Of a DNA stretch of 64,000 nt, positions 49,885 through 60,933 are shown piece by piece; position 1 is the stretch's first letter; each line of letters opens with the position of its first letter. Origin of the DNA: Rallus limicola (Eukaryota > Chordata > Aves > Gruiformes > Rallidae); assembly GCA_022605955.1 (NCBI GenBank), contig JAKCOZ010000008.1:37798547-37862546 (forward strand). Direction: 5' to 3'. The notes beneath the pieces are model-generated. The model was given only the letters and a program-made list of their open reading frames with translations, had not been told where the DNA came from and ran no database searches. The translations under genes and the position numbers were made by a program.

Positions 49885-50607
49885 AAAGAAGCAGCATTTT
49901 GGGGAGCAGTGTTGGTGAGAGGGACCTGGGGGTCCTGTTGAGCAAGATGACCATGAGCCAACAATGTGCCCTCATGACCAGGAAGGCATGAGGGCATATT
50001 TCTGGTCATTGCTAAGAGAGCCAATGGCATCCTGGTGTGTTAGAAGGGGTGTGGTTAGTAGGGCAAGAGAGGTTCTTCTCCCCATCTGCTCTGCCCCGAG
50101 GAGACCACACCTGGAATATTGGGTCCAGTTCTGGGCCCCTCAGTTCAAGAAGGACACAGAACTCCTTGAAAGAGCCCAGTGCAGGGCCACCAAGGTGATG
50201 GAGTGGAACACCTTCCTTATGAGGACAGGCTGAGGGAGCTGGGCCTCTTTAACCTGGAGCAGAGGAGACTGAGGGGTGACCTTATTAATGTTTATAAATA
50301 TGTAGAGGGTGAGAATCAGGAGGCCAGAGCCAAACTCTTCTCAGGCATGGCAGTGACAGACAAGGGGCAGCGGGTGCAAGCTGGAGCATAGGAAGTTCCA
50401 TGGGAATGTCTGGAGAAACTTTGTCACTGTGAGGGTGATGGAGCCCTGGGACAGGCTGCCCAGAGAGGCTGTGGAGTCTCCTTCTCTGGAGACATTCAAA
50501 CCCTGCCTGGATGTGTTCCTGTGTGATTTAGTCTGGGTGATCCTGCTCTGGCAGGGGGTTAGACTAGATGATCTTTTGAGGTCCCTTCCAGTTCCTAACA
50601 TTCTGTG
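49885..50607 (+). mobile_element. CR1 LINE 3' fragment
   Basis: ORF2 end and 3' UTR, finishing CCTAACATTCTGTGAAA. Frames such as 50179-50391 are ORF2 remnants. It is in inverted orientation and highly similar to the copy at 25981. Near its 5' end lie two interlocked small inverted repeats (49968-50015). Confidence 0.92.
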
Positions 50608-52865
50608 AAACTGGGGTGGGGACGGTGGGGGACGGGGATGGTGGGACCACTCCGGAGCTCCTGGGGAGAGAATGCTTGGTGTAGGTGTCAGCAGGGACTC
50701 TTTTTTTCAAACATAGAGAAGCCAGAGTTAAGAGAAAGGTTTGCAGGTATCTGGCATTGTAGAGTCCTGGGTGCCCTCTGGGTCCTGACTGTGCTCAGTA
50801 TCTCTGGGATGGAACCCCAGAGCCCCATGCTTGTTTCACACACAGGGCTTTGGCATGTTAGAGTAGAAGCAAAATCAAGGCCTTGCTCCTGCCTGATGGT
50901 TACATACCCCTTAATGCTCTGAAGAAGAAAAGAAGGGGAGAAGCCTCCTGTCCCATGTGAAACTTCCTTATTTTTATTTAACTTCAGGAAGGGAAAGCTT
51001 TGCAGTCCTTTGACCCTGATGTGAGCTCCTGGGTGTCAGGGTGATGGCAGAGGCACCCTTTTGGAGACAGCTTTGTGGAAGAAGCTTAGGAGGTTTATGG
51101 CCTTGGCCAGAAACCTAAAACCAGCACGGCAGGCAGATAGAGGGTATGATACCTAGAGCAGCTCTTCAGTTATAACGCACTTAGGATGGATGCTAAGTTT
51201 CCTCCTAGAGGGATTTTCAGCTTCTAAATCTTTGGGATGAAAGGAAAAGCTTCCAGCCTTCCTGGAAAATCAGTTGGAGAAATGCAGTCCCATCTGTCCC
51301 AATGCTCTGGAGGAAAGCCAAGGGGACAGCACGAGTTGTCTAGGGGCGTGCAAATGCCATTGGGAAGGAGGTTTTGCATCGCTGGCTTGAAAGGGATGCT
51401 GAGAGGAGTTTGTGGGAGAGCGCACCTCTTGATGGGACAGCTGCTTTCACATTAATTACTATTAGTAGAGTCACTATCAGCACAACCAGGAGATGCTACA
51501 TAGATGACCGGCATCTCAAGGTGGGCAAGCAATCACTGACTTACAGGCATACTGGAAATTTTATGCCTTGGCTGTGCTAAACAGGCAGAATGGGGACAAT
51601 GTGTCACCATCGGACACAGTGGCTGTTATAATGCAATTGCAGAGGCTTCAGCCAGAGCAAGGAGAAAATGCTAAATGGGTGGGTTTTGTGAGTAAGACTC
51701 AGGGACTACAGGTAGGAAAAGGAGGATGAGAAGAAGGGATGTCCCTGCTGCATGTGGGGGCAGCAAGGGAAGAAGCAGTGTCCACTGGATGTATGAATGG
51801 TCTGGGGGGAAGTGCTGTGCTGGCTGTACTACCTGGTCCTTGGTGCCCAGTGTTTGCTTTGGGACGATAAAGCCACCATAAATCATCATCCCACGTCCTC
51901 TGCCTGCTGCTGAGACGCTGCTGCTGGACCAAGTCTTACTCCAGCCCTCCTCACCGCATGATTGATGGCTCTTGGGTCTTCAGTGTTTCCTCCCTCCCAT
52001 TTTCCTGTGCCTTTAAACGCTGGGAATTATTAATTTTTTCTGTTATCTTTTGATTCCTGAGCAGATAGCCATGCTGTATGGTGGGGAGACCTGGGATGTC
52101 CTGCTTGCATGAAGGTGGGGACGACTGGGGGCAGCTCTTCTGAAAGATCATCATGTTAAATGCAGCTAAAGATGTGAAACAGTGGCTCCCAACACAAGCC
52201 AGTTTGATCATCAATTCAATTAACCACATTGATTAATACAGGAGCTCAACAAATGGCATAAATGAGGCTGAACATGGGAAATTACCATGTCTTACACAAT
52301 TAAAATGAGGAAATTGTCCCCTGTTGTACCACGGTGCTGCCCGAAAGGGTCTGGCAGCAATTCAGTGGAAGGAAATAGATGACTCCACAGCACCATTAAA
52401 TGGCTCATGCGCCTGTGTCTTTGTCCCAGAGAAGATCTTGAGATGTATGGGGGAAATGTGTGAGTCAGCAGCCAAAACTGGTGGCTGCTTGGAGACTCTG
52501 AGGGCCATGGAAAGGCCACCTGAGGACACTGCACTAAAGACCCAAGTCTTCCTTGGCTGTAAAACAGGGCTTTCTGCTCCTCTGTCTCCCTCCCACAAGC
52601 TCCGGGTCTGATCCAGACTCACAGAAATCCTTTGGAGCCCTTCACTGACTGCAGCAACCTTGGACACCCTGTAATTCAGCTGAATTTATCAGCTCTCAGC
52701 AGGCAGGGGGTGTAGGTGGGACTCCATCTCTTGTCTCTCAACCTCGTCTCCCGGTTCGTGGTGATGCATGGTGACAGATAATCATGCCCTTTAGAATGCC
52801 TCTGCTGATAGGCAGGGATATTTGTCTATCTACTGAACCATCACAAACAGTGGCGATTTCCCCCT
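50608..52865. other. Unique DNA, no gene recognised
   Basis: No supported coding frame or repeat family. AT-motif-rich texture at about 52185-52330. Confidence 0.35.
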
Positions 52866-53330
52866 TCCCACTGAAGTACACTGAGGTGCTGGAGTGGGTC
52901 CAGGAAAGGGTGATGAAGCTGGCGAAGGGTTTGGTGCCAAAGTCTGATGGGAGAGGCTGAAGGAACTGGGGTTGTTTAGCTCAGAGAAGAGGGGACTGAG
53001 GGGAGACCTGATCGCTCTCTGCAATTGCCTGGAAGGAGGGTGCGGTGAGATGGGGTTAGTCCCTTCTCCCCAGTAACTAGCAATAGGATGAGAGGAAATG
53101 GTCTTGAGCTGGGTCAGGGGAAATTTAGATTGGATATTAGGAATAACCTCTTTGCAGAAAGAGCAGTCAGGCATTTGACCAGGCTGCCCAGAGAGGTGGT
53201 GGGTTCAAAACACATATAGATGTGGCACTTAAGAGACATAGTTTAGTTGACGTGGTGGTATTGGACAGGTGGTTGGGCTTGATGGCCTCAGAGGTCTTTT
53301 GCACCCTTAAAGGTTCTGTGATTTTCTGAT
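52866..53330 (+). mobile_element. Older CR1 LINE 3' fragment
   Basis: It carries CR1 ORF2 end and 3' UTR blocks (GAGAAGAGGGGACTGAGGGG, TTTAGATTGGATATTAGGAA) and a diverged tail AAGGTTCTGTGATTTTCTGA. More diverged than the copies at 10668 or 50607. Confidence 0.85.
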
Positions 53331-53856
53331 TAGCTTGGCACTTTCTTCCCTAATGCTGATAAAACAGACTCCTCTTGGTGGTTAGTTTTAGATAGAGCTA
53401 TCACTGAGCCTTGGCATTTTTTTGCAACATCCGTCATTCTGTTGCCAGGAGAATCTCCACCCTGAACAAAAGCTGGTTTATTTTGTGCAATTGGACTCAT
53501 GGAAGGAAAAAAGAAACTCTCTATGGGAAGCCACAGCGTTAATCTGGGGTCTCGGGTCTTGCTATCACAATCAGCACCTTGGTTCAGCCAGCCTGTGTGG
53601 GAGGTGTGGGATTGCTCCGCTTCCCGTGAAAGGGTGATGAGGGAAAAACGAAGAGTGCTGTTTACTGGGGAAAGGGTTGGTTAAAACAAAGGATTTGGGT
53701 TAAAAGGAAGGATTTTCCAGGAGGGGGGAGTGTTCCCAAAGTAAACTCCACCCCGCGTCCATCCATGCAGGACAGGGCGAGCTGTGGGTAGGAGTTGCAC
53801 CATTTCAAGGCTGGGAGATGTGTGTGCAAGGGTGCTGCAAAACTCTGGTGACAGGG
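53331..53856. other. Unique DNA flanking the solo LTR
   Basis: No gene or repeat recognised. The last five bases, CAGGG at 53852-53856, are the left target-site duplication of the LTR. Confidence 0.4.
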
Positions 53857-54426
53857 TGTCCTGGTTTCAGTCAGGATAGAGTTAACTTCATTTGTAGCAG
53901 CGGATGGGATGCTGTGTTTGGGAGTTACAATGAAAGCAGTGCTGAGAACACCCTGATGTTTCTAGTTGCAGTCAGACAGTCAAAGCCAGGACAGGTGACC
54001 CAGATGGGCCAAAGAGAGTATTCCATGCCAATTACGTCCTGCCCAGGATAAAGGGGGGCTGATGGGAGGAAGAAGGGGGGCGGTTCCGGGACGCGAGGGT
54101 CTTGGGGGACGGTCGGGTTCCGGGACGGCTCTGGGTGGTGCGGCCTGAGTTGTGTGGTTGGGTGAGAAACTGCATTGGGTATCAATAGTTTCATATTCTT
54201 TTGCTCTAAAGCCTTGTTAGCATTGTTATATTTGATCTTTCTGTTCTCTTAGTAAACTCTCCTTATCCCAACCCACGGGCCTCTTAGTTTCTTGGTTTTG
54301 GAGTTATTTGTCCCTTCCTTTTCCCTTCCCTTGTTTCCCCCACTTTTCCCTTTTCTCCTGCTCTTTTACTTTAAGGAGCAGGCAGCTGCGTGGATCTCGG
54401 CCCACAGCCAGGGTGAAACCACGACA
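53857..54426 (+). mobile_element. Solo LTR of an avian endogenous retrovirus
   Basis: The 570-bp element starts TGTCCTGG and ends CCACGACA, giving the TG...CA termini of an LTR. It is flanked by the same five bases, CAGGG, at 53852-53856 and 54427-54431. A TATA-like GATAAAG is at 54047-54053 and an AGTAAA polyadenylation-like signal at 54251-54256, which fixes the plus orientation. The middle is CpG-rich and holds a 12-bp direct repeat GGTTCCGGGACG at 54082 and 54116. No internal viral genes flank it, so it is the product of LTR-LTR recombination. The 5-bp duplication fits ERVK/ERVL-type insertion; family assignment needs a repeat library. Confidence 0.92.
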
Positions 54427-54431
54427 CAGGG

Positions 54432-56757
54432 TGTAAGGACACTGCAGATGGACCAGAGATGGATCTCGTGGACCAGAGAAGATGCAAGGACAATCCCTGG
54501 GCCTTCTTATCTCTCGCTTCCGCCTCTTTGCTTTTGTTCATTCATTCATTTGTTCAGTCAATGTCAGGCAGCCAAAGAAATGAAAAGCCGCTCCGGAAGC
54601 CCTGTCACTTGCTTTGCATGCTTCCTCATCAGCCTTAAAAAAGCTAATCCCCGTTATTAGTAGGAAGTGATCATTAACTGGCCAGCTGTTTACTGTCACC
54701 TTACAAACACCCTACACAAGGGCTGGGCGGTTTGCACGGCAGTCATGAGTGACTTGCGTGTAGCACACACACACGTCTCTCCTCCTTCTTCCCCCCCCCC
54801 CCAACCCCCTCATCCTGTGTCTTTCCTCTCCCTTCAGCACCAACACAGCTCCAAATTTAGGAAGAGAAGGGATGACGCTCACCTGGCACAGTGCAACAGG
54901 TTCCCCTGCGGATGTGTCCAGGGATGGTGTGCTGGGAATCATGAGGAATAGCAAAAGCAGAGTGCAGGCTTGCAAATACCAGCATGGGGAACTGCTGCTT
55001 TCACCTTCAGCCGTCGCAGTGGATGGAGACCTTGCGTTACATTCGCAGCGTGTGGCCAGGGAAGGAATGTGGAAAAAACCAAAACAACCCCTCCAGGCTC
55101 CAGCTACAAAACCAAACTGGGTAAATGCAGATTTGGAAGCGGAGACAGGTGTCAGAGGAGTAAATCCACCCCACTTTCACTACAGCCCAGAGTAATCTAA
55201 TTCAGAAAATGAAGCAGAAAAGAAATCCATTTGGGGTGTCTGGCAGAAGGAAGATGAAACTTTGTTAGCCAGCTCCAAATGCACTGAGACTTATTTATTG
55301 GAAACTTTTGTGGGTAATTGGTTTTGAAGCAAGAAAGTTACACATACAAAATAAGTCTTGTCTGAATCCCTTGTTTACTTGACCCTACTCACAAAACCCT
55401 GGGTACCCCAACCAAGCGGAGTTCAAATGCCTGAAAGTGCCATCCGTGTCAGCGATGCTCTGGAGCTCACCTTGCTCCCTGCCGAGGAATGGAAATAAAT
55501 AAAGAGCCAACGCTTCCCAGCAAGGCTTCTGCCAAGAGCTTCTGTAGGCAAAGGTATGGCACAAGCCAAGAGGGACATTGAAAACTGCCAGCTATCCCTA
55601 TCCCTCAGCGTTAACCATCACGGCTGTAATTAATTCACAGCAAGGGGAAGATTGGCCTGGAAAGAGCTCGCCCCGAAGGAGTTTACTGGGCTCGTTGTAC
55701 TAATGAAGCATTATTAAACGTACCTTGGCAGCCAGGCACTCTCTTCCCCGGCTCCAGAAAGCAATCTATAGCTTGATACGGGCGAACGGATTTGCTGGAC
55801 TCCTACCAAAATTGGAGGATCATGGAAAAAGCATTCCCTCCAGTGCATAGCAACAGGCTGCAACAAACCCGGGCTGTGGCAGGAGCTTGGATAATCCCAG
55901 CAAGGGCCAAGATTTTATTAGATCCCGTTGGGGAAGTAGATTTTATTAGGCTTACGTATGGGAATGCTCCTGTCTGGAGGGTTTCAGGAGCTCAGTGTAA
56001 AGGGCTGAGCCACCACTTCACCCGTAAGATCATCGCTCTGCATCTTCAGGCCCCCAGGAGGGGTTTGGTGCTGCTGGGTTTGGTGCTCACCAGACCCGTG
56101 CTCATTTGCAGGGCAGCTCGTTTTGGCATTTTTCTCTAAAACAAGCTTCTATCTGCAAGTTCAAAGGTGGAATCAGAGGAAAGATGATGCTTTCTCTCTC
56201 TGAAAGAGCCAGATACACTCACATGTCTGAGTCACGGGTATGGCATCCTGGACCAGTCCTAAGCACTATTTAAGCAAACAGAGACAATTACCATTCAGTT
56301 TTGTCTAAATGCTGGAGAAACACCACAGACAGAGAAAGTCTCAACGTGAACTTTAACATGGAATTCCTGCAAGATTAATTCCCAGCACCATATAAAAGCC
56401 TGAACTCATTAAGGCATCCTGTCCAGGTCTAATTGCTCACCGGTATCACTTCCTGGCAAGGGAAACAGGAGTGGCACACATCCAAAGGTGGGACATCTTG
56501 GCCACCGTGTTGGTGTGCCCTGCTCTCTCCTGGCTCTCTGTGATCACAGTGGGAGCTGAGGGGATATGGCAGCACCTGCTGGAAGGATGCTGGAGGACCA
56601 TCTTCTTCCCTTGCCACACATTTTGGTCCCTGCTATGTACAGCACCCACCCTGCGACCAAATACCCCACAACCTCTGATTGCTCTGAGCTTCCTTGGGGT
56701 GCCTGCAAAACACTTGGCCCAAATCAGAGAGGGGGATGAGATGTGGGTTGGATGCTC
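54432..56757. other. Unique DNA with candidate regulatory blocks
   Basis: (TTCA)n lies at about 54537-54552 and C12 at 54791-54802. AT-motif-rich blocks at about 55590-55770 and 56270-56460 (many TTAATT, CTAATTG and ATTAAGG words) look like conserved elements. No coding frame is supported. Confidence 0.35.
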
Positions 56758-56824
56758 ATAGAATCATAGCATGGTCTGGGTTGGAAGGGATCCCAAGGAT
56801 GATACAGTCCAACCCCTCTGCCAC
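56758..56824 (-). mobile_element. Very short CR1 3' end
   Basis: About 67 bases matching the CR1 terminal region on the minus strand (tail at 56758-56772, then CCAACCCAGACCATGC in the sense direction). Extreme 5' truncation. Confidence 0.85.
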
Positions 56825-58076
56825 ATTTCTCCTAAATGTGATTCACAGAGATGCTGTGTCCATTGCTGGTGGGCTCAGCCTTGGCCAGCAACAACTCCAA
56901 TCTTGAGCCAGGTGGTGTTTGATCTGTGGGGCCTGCAGAGAGCTTCTGGCTGCTTCTTGCAGAAGCCGTCTCTGCAGCCCCTCCTTCTCCACCAAAGCCC
57001 AGCCACACAAAACTAACAGAGCACAAGACATGCAGAGGGATGGGAGCACCTCAGTCTGGGTGCCCCAGGCTGGGTGTCGAGGATGGGAGCGGCACCCACC
57101 ACCAGCACTGGAGCAGCACCCAGCCCAGCTGGAGCCCGGTGCTCTCAGCCCAGCATCCGTGGGTGCCATCTGAACCGTTTCCAGCCGCAGAGCAACATGA
57201 AAATGCCCCATTGCAATTAAAGAACCGGGCTGTCCGGCTGCAGGAAGCTTTCCTTTGAGAAACCCCAAACCTCCCAAAACAACGCAACAGAAATGAGCTC
57301 CCAAGGGTGCTTTGAAGTGGTTTTACAGCTCGTTTCATTTGTGCTCTCAAAATGAAGCCAGCAAAAGGGCTCGCAGAAGCTGGGGAGCCCCAGCTGACAC
57401 CCAGGATGGGGTTTTGGCCATGTGTGGACTTGCAGCCGTGCCGGCTGTGTGCCCTGGTGAAAACCCCGTCTCCTTCTGCAGCACTGGAAGGTTGGGAGCT
57501 GGAGGAGCCAACACCAGGAAGAGGAAATTTAATCATCGGTTCCCAATTAAACCCAGGAAAAAACAAGGCGGGGGCTAGGAAGAGCGGTGGCTCACATGGC
57601 CCCGGCCCTTCTGCGCACCCGTCCCAATATTTCACGCTCAAGTTGCTTTTCCCAGAGGTGTTTCAATATGGAACACCCACCATGATGGTGTTTGCAGCCA
57701 CCATCCCTGGCTGCACGTTGCATCCATCCCCCAAAATGCCGCTTTTCTTGCTCCTAGTACCCCATTTCCGAGGCCAGGCTGGGTGAGGCAGCCCCAAGGC
57801 AGCGCTGGGGGTGTGGTGCTGGGTTAGTCTGCACTGCTGGAGCCGCTGCAAGCTTTGGAGCCACCTTCTCCAGCTGCGGTTAACTCAAGAAATCGGGCTG
57901 CAGAGCTTGTGACTTAGCTTGAGCATCACTCCTGGGTTTGACATTTCCCCCTCGTCCCTTCCCCCCTTCGAAGGAATATCCCTCCCATCCCGGAAGAGGA
58001 GTTTTTGGGGTGGGGGTGTTTCCTACACGGTCACCGCCAGCCTAGGCCTGCGGTACAGCCCAGGCAGCTTCACAGC
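56825..58076. other. Unique DNA upstream of the CpG island
   Basis: Moderately GC-rich. Long frames on both strands (for example 57051-57641 minus) lack any recognisable domain and overlap each other. No gene is supported. Confidence 0.35.
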
Positions 58077-58281
58077 AACACACACACCCCCCACTCCCCC
58101 CCCCCCCCCACACACACACCCCGCACTGTGTGGCTTCACTTCCTTAACGAAAACGCCTGAAAACAACAAAAACAAAACCCCAAACCCATAAATCCGGAAT
58201 CGCCCAGTCCGCAACGGAAAACACACACAGACTCACAGACACACACAGACACACACAGACCCCCCACCCCCCCCCCCCCCG
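58077..58281. repeat. CA- and C-rich simple sequence before the promoter
   Basis: CACACA and poly-C runs at 58077-58123, then a CACACAGA-type array at about 58222-58260, ending in a run of C at about 58268-58280. Confidence 0.8.
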
Positions 58282-58599
58282 CAGCGCTGTAGCTGCACTC
58301 GCGGCCCCGTGCGTGGCACCGCTGGCACAAGGCTTGGGGCCCCGTGGCCCTGTCCTGGGGTTGTGCAGGGGGCTTCCCCTGGGCACGAGGGCTCTCCCGC
58401 AAATGCCCCGCGCACGCCTGAGCACAAGCACAGGCAGCCCACGCAGAAGCCCCATTTGCACGAACACCGCCACCCCCCCCCCCCGCACACAGCACAGGCT
58501 GCCCGTGCACACGGCCCGCTCGCACGACCACTGCCCCTCGCATCAGGACGCCCCCCGACACGGCACGCACGCGGCGTTCCACGCGCGCTGCCGCGCGGG

Positions 58600-58697
58600 C
58601 TCTCTCCCCCCTCCCTCTCTCTCTCTCTCTCTCTCTCCTCTTCCCCCCCCCCCCCTCCCGCCTTCTCTTCCTCCTCCTCCTCCTCCCCCTCCCCTCC
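58600..58697. repeat. 98-bp polypyrimidine tract upstream of the promoter core
   Basis: C/T only on the plus strand except one G at 58660. It includes (CT)n at about 58614-58637, a C12 run and (TCC)n at 58668-58684. It ends 40 bases before the CRE. Such tracts can form triplex DNA and bind poly-C or GAGA-type factors. Confidence 0.85.
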
Positions 58698-58726
58698 AAG
58701 CGGACGGTCTCGACTCCCGCGAGCGG

Positions 58727-58764
58727 CCCCGCCCCCTGACGTCAGCGCTGGTGCGGGGCGGGGC
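58727..58764 (+). promoter_or_regulatory. Core promoter cluster: GC box, CRE, GC box
   Basis: CCCCGCCCC at 58727-58735, the full palindromic CRE TGACGTCA at 58737-58744 and GGGGCGGGGC at 58755-58764 lie within 38 bases. There is no TATA box. This is the arrangement of a TATA-less, CREB/ATF- and Sp-factor-responsive CpG-island promoter. The direction is inferred from the splice donor downstream. Confidence 0.75.
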
Positions 58765-58845
58765 GCGCGGCCAGTGCCCGGCGGGGAGGCGCGAGCCGGG
58801 AGCGGAGTGGGGTCTGGTCCGGTCCGGTCCGGCCGCCGGTCCCAG
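58746..58845 (+). other. Candidate non-coding first exon ending in a consensus splice donor
   Basis: CCCAG|GTAAGC at 58841-58851 matches the vertebrate donor consensus, with the exon ending at 58845, about 100 bases after the CRE. There is no ATG between the CRE and the donor, so the exon would be 5' untranslated. Its last part is a GGTCC-type pentamer repeat (58811-58830). The transcription start is not determined; the left boundary is approximate. No downstream acceptor exon was recognised in the window. Confidence 0.55.
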
Positions 58846-59215
58846 GTAAGCGTCGCGCCGCCGCGACCGGGAGCGGTAGCCTGGGGAAGGGGAGTGGGGA
58901 ACGCCGCCCGCGGGAGCGGCTCCAGCGCCGCCTCCGGCTCTGTAGGGGGCTCCCGGTGCGGCCCCGCCGCCGGGGAAAAAGTTTGTGGCGGCGGCGGGAG
59001 GGCGGGCGGCGGCAGCCGAGCCGAGTCGAGCCGTGTGTGCTCCCCCCCGCCAACCCCGGCATACACATCCCCTCGGCTGGGAGCGCTGGGAGCTGGTGTC
59101 CGATCTCTGCCGGCGCGGGCAGCCCGGCTCCGCGCCTCCGGCCGCGGGGTGCTGGGGCCGGGCGGGGCGGGGCAGGGAGGGGGGGTGGGGGGCTGCGGGG
59201 TGGGCGCCGCAAGTC

Positions 59216-59560
59216 CGCGTGTGCGCTGCGTACTGTGCGCGGGGGTGTGTTGGCAGGGGTGCGGGTGGGTGTGTGCGTGGAAGGGCTCCGGTGTGCACGG
59301 GTGGGTGCGTCCGTGTGCGCGGGGGTGCGCGTGGAAGGGCTCCCCTGCGTGCGTGCAAGGGTGCCGCCGTGCAAGGGTGCGGGGTGGGGTGGGGGGGGGG
59401 TGGTGCCAGCGCGCTGCCCTGCGAAGCCTGTGTGCGCGTGCAGTCCGTGCGGAGGGGGTGCGTGTGTCCGCGTGCAGGCGGGCCCCCTGCGTGTGCACCC
59501 TCTGTGCGTGTGCAGCACCCTGTAAGCGTGTGCTGCTGTATGCGTGTGCGCACAGGGCCC
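59216..59560 (+). repeat. GTGCG-rich degenerate repeat in the CpG island
   Basis: About 345 bases dominated by GTGTGCG and GCGTGTGC words. An 18-of-19 match repeats at 59271-59289 and 59325-59343 (54-base period). Alternating purine-pyrimidine GC-rich sequence of this type can adopt Z-DNA. It lies in the presumptive start of intron 1. Confidence 0.65.
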
Positions 59561-60652
59561 CTGCCACCACCACCCCCTCCCCTGCGTTCCCCCCTACCCC
59601 CCGAGCGTCTCATGCTTTGGGGTTGGGGGTGTCATGCCCGCTGTCAGCACCCCTGGCAGAACCGTGTGTAAGCAGCCTGACCCCAGCATACCCGCCTGTC
59701 ATCTTGCCAAGGAGGTGATGGTGACAATGGGGACCGAGTCCCAGGGTTGACACCCCTGCGTTCTAGTGCTGGGGGCTTTGCATGCGGTGACGTGACCAGG
59801 TATACTCTGGGGACCACGTGTGAGTGCTTCCTCATGTGTCTGGCCCATAAACTTGGTCTTACAGCTGGGGCTGGAGGAGGCCAGGCTGCCTTCTCTTCCC
59901 CCTCTTGTCCCAGCGGCCATGGGTGGGACGTTCCCAGCGAGTTTGGGGCTATTTTAACAGTGTTGCGTGGGCTGTGCCCAGCATTTGTTTTTCTGGAGGG
60001 TTTGCATGGTCAGGACTCTCCGATGTCATGGGGTCACTGACCTTTTTCCTTCTTGTCGGCTGCCTGGGGGATTAGAGGGGGGGGTCGTGCCACAAGCATG
60101 TGGTTCCTGTGGCAGGGCTGCTCCTGGGATGGTGTTTGGCAGGAGAGGTGCAGAAGGTGTTGTGTCGAGGCGTGAATCATTGTTCACGTGCTGCAGCTGT
60201 CAATACCCAGTGTGTTTTGGGGATCCCTGGCTGTAGGGTCAGGAGGAAACACCTCGACCACAATGGCAGCTTAGCATTGGATACAGTCGGAGCAGCTTTG
60301 GCACAGCAGGGATGGTGGTGATGGCGATGAAGCTTCGTGCATCCTTTACCCCTCTGCTTTGGTGCACTGAAGTCTGTTACGGCCCTGGAGGTGCCTGGGT
60401 GTATGAGATGCACAGGCACTCAAGCCACCTAATGCAGCATCCATGCTCTGGCAGGTCTGGCCCGTGTGGTGTCCATCACCACCCACCCCAGCCTGGCTTT
60501 CCTGGGAAACACTGCCTCAGATACACACAGCAATTAAGTTTTGACTATTAATGAGCAGAGCGGGTGGCGGGTAGAAGTTGGGGGGGGGGGGGGAGTGGTG
60601 TGCGTCGTGTTGACATCTGTGTCTCCACAACTGAAACATCCCCTGCTACTCC
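59561..60652. other. Presumptive intron 1, unique DNA
   Basis: CpG density falls away after about 59560. A G14 run is at 60580-60593. No coding frame or repeat family is recognised. Confidence 0.35.
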
Positions 60653-60716
60653 AGAATCACAGAACATCAGGAGTTGGAAGGGACCTTGGAAGATAATCTA
60701 GTCCATCCCCCCAAGC
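60653..60716 (-). mobile_element. Short CR1 3' end
   Basis: Minus-strand CR1 terminus (GGTCCCTTCCAACTCCTGAT in sense) with a reduced tail at 60653-60663. Sequence past about 60716 is not clearly CR1. Confidence 0.7.
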
Positions 60717-60933
60717 TCCCTACTCCGGAGGAAGGGCATCTTTGATTTCCTAGTGCCTATCTGCAGCAATGAGGTGCTTAAATTCCCTCAAAAACGAACA
60801 CAAACCCCCCCAGGCACTAAGAGATACGTTCTCCCAGGGCGTCTTAAAGCTTTGAATATTTGGCTCTTGCTCCCATGTTGGTACTGGACCCTGCCCGGGT
60901 GCCCTCGTGTGACATCCCTGGTAGCACCTTTTC

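Larger units (their letters stand above)
58290..59560. promoter_or_regulatory. CpG island
   Basis: About 1.27 kb of very high G+C with CpG frequent throughout, in contrast to the CpG-poor remainder of the window. It spans the promoter core, the candidate first exon and the start of the first intron. Long open frames on both strands here are a by-product of rare stop codons in GC-rich DNA. Confidence 0.88.

Noticed and set aside
53857..54426. A complete provirus
   Set aside because: Only one LTR is present, with target duplications on both sides and no internal gag/pol/env-like sequence within reach.
57051..57641. Minus-strand frame of 196 codons upstream of the CpG island
   Set aside because: Overlapping plus-strand frames are equally long, no domain is recognisable, and no promoter or splice signals support it.
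58233..59718. Very long open frames on both strands (up to about 470 codons)
   Set aside because: They overlap on opposite strands in a CpG island, have low-complexity Arg/Pro/Gly/Ala composition, cross simple repeats and cross the candidate splice donor. Rare stops in GC-rich DNA explain them.
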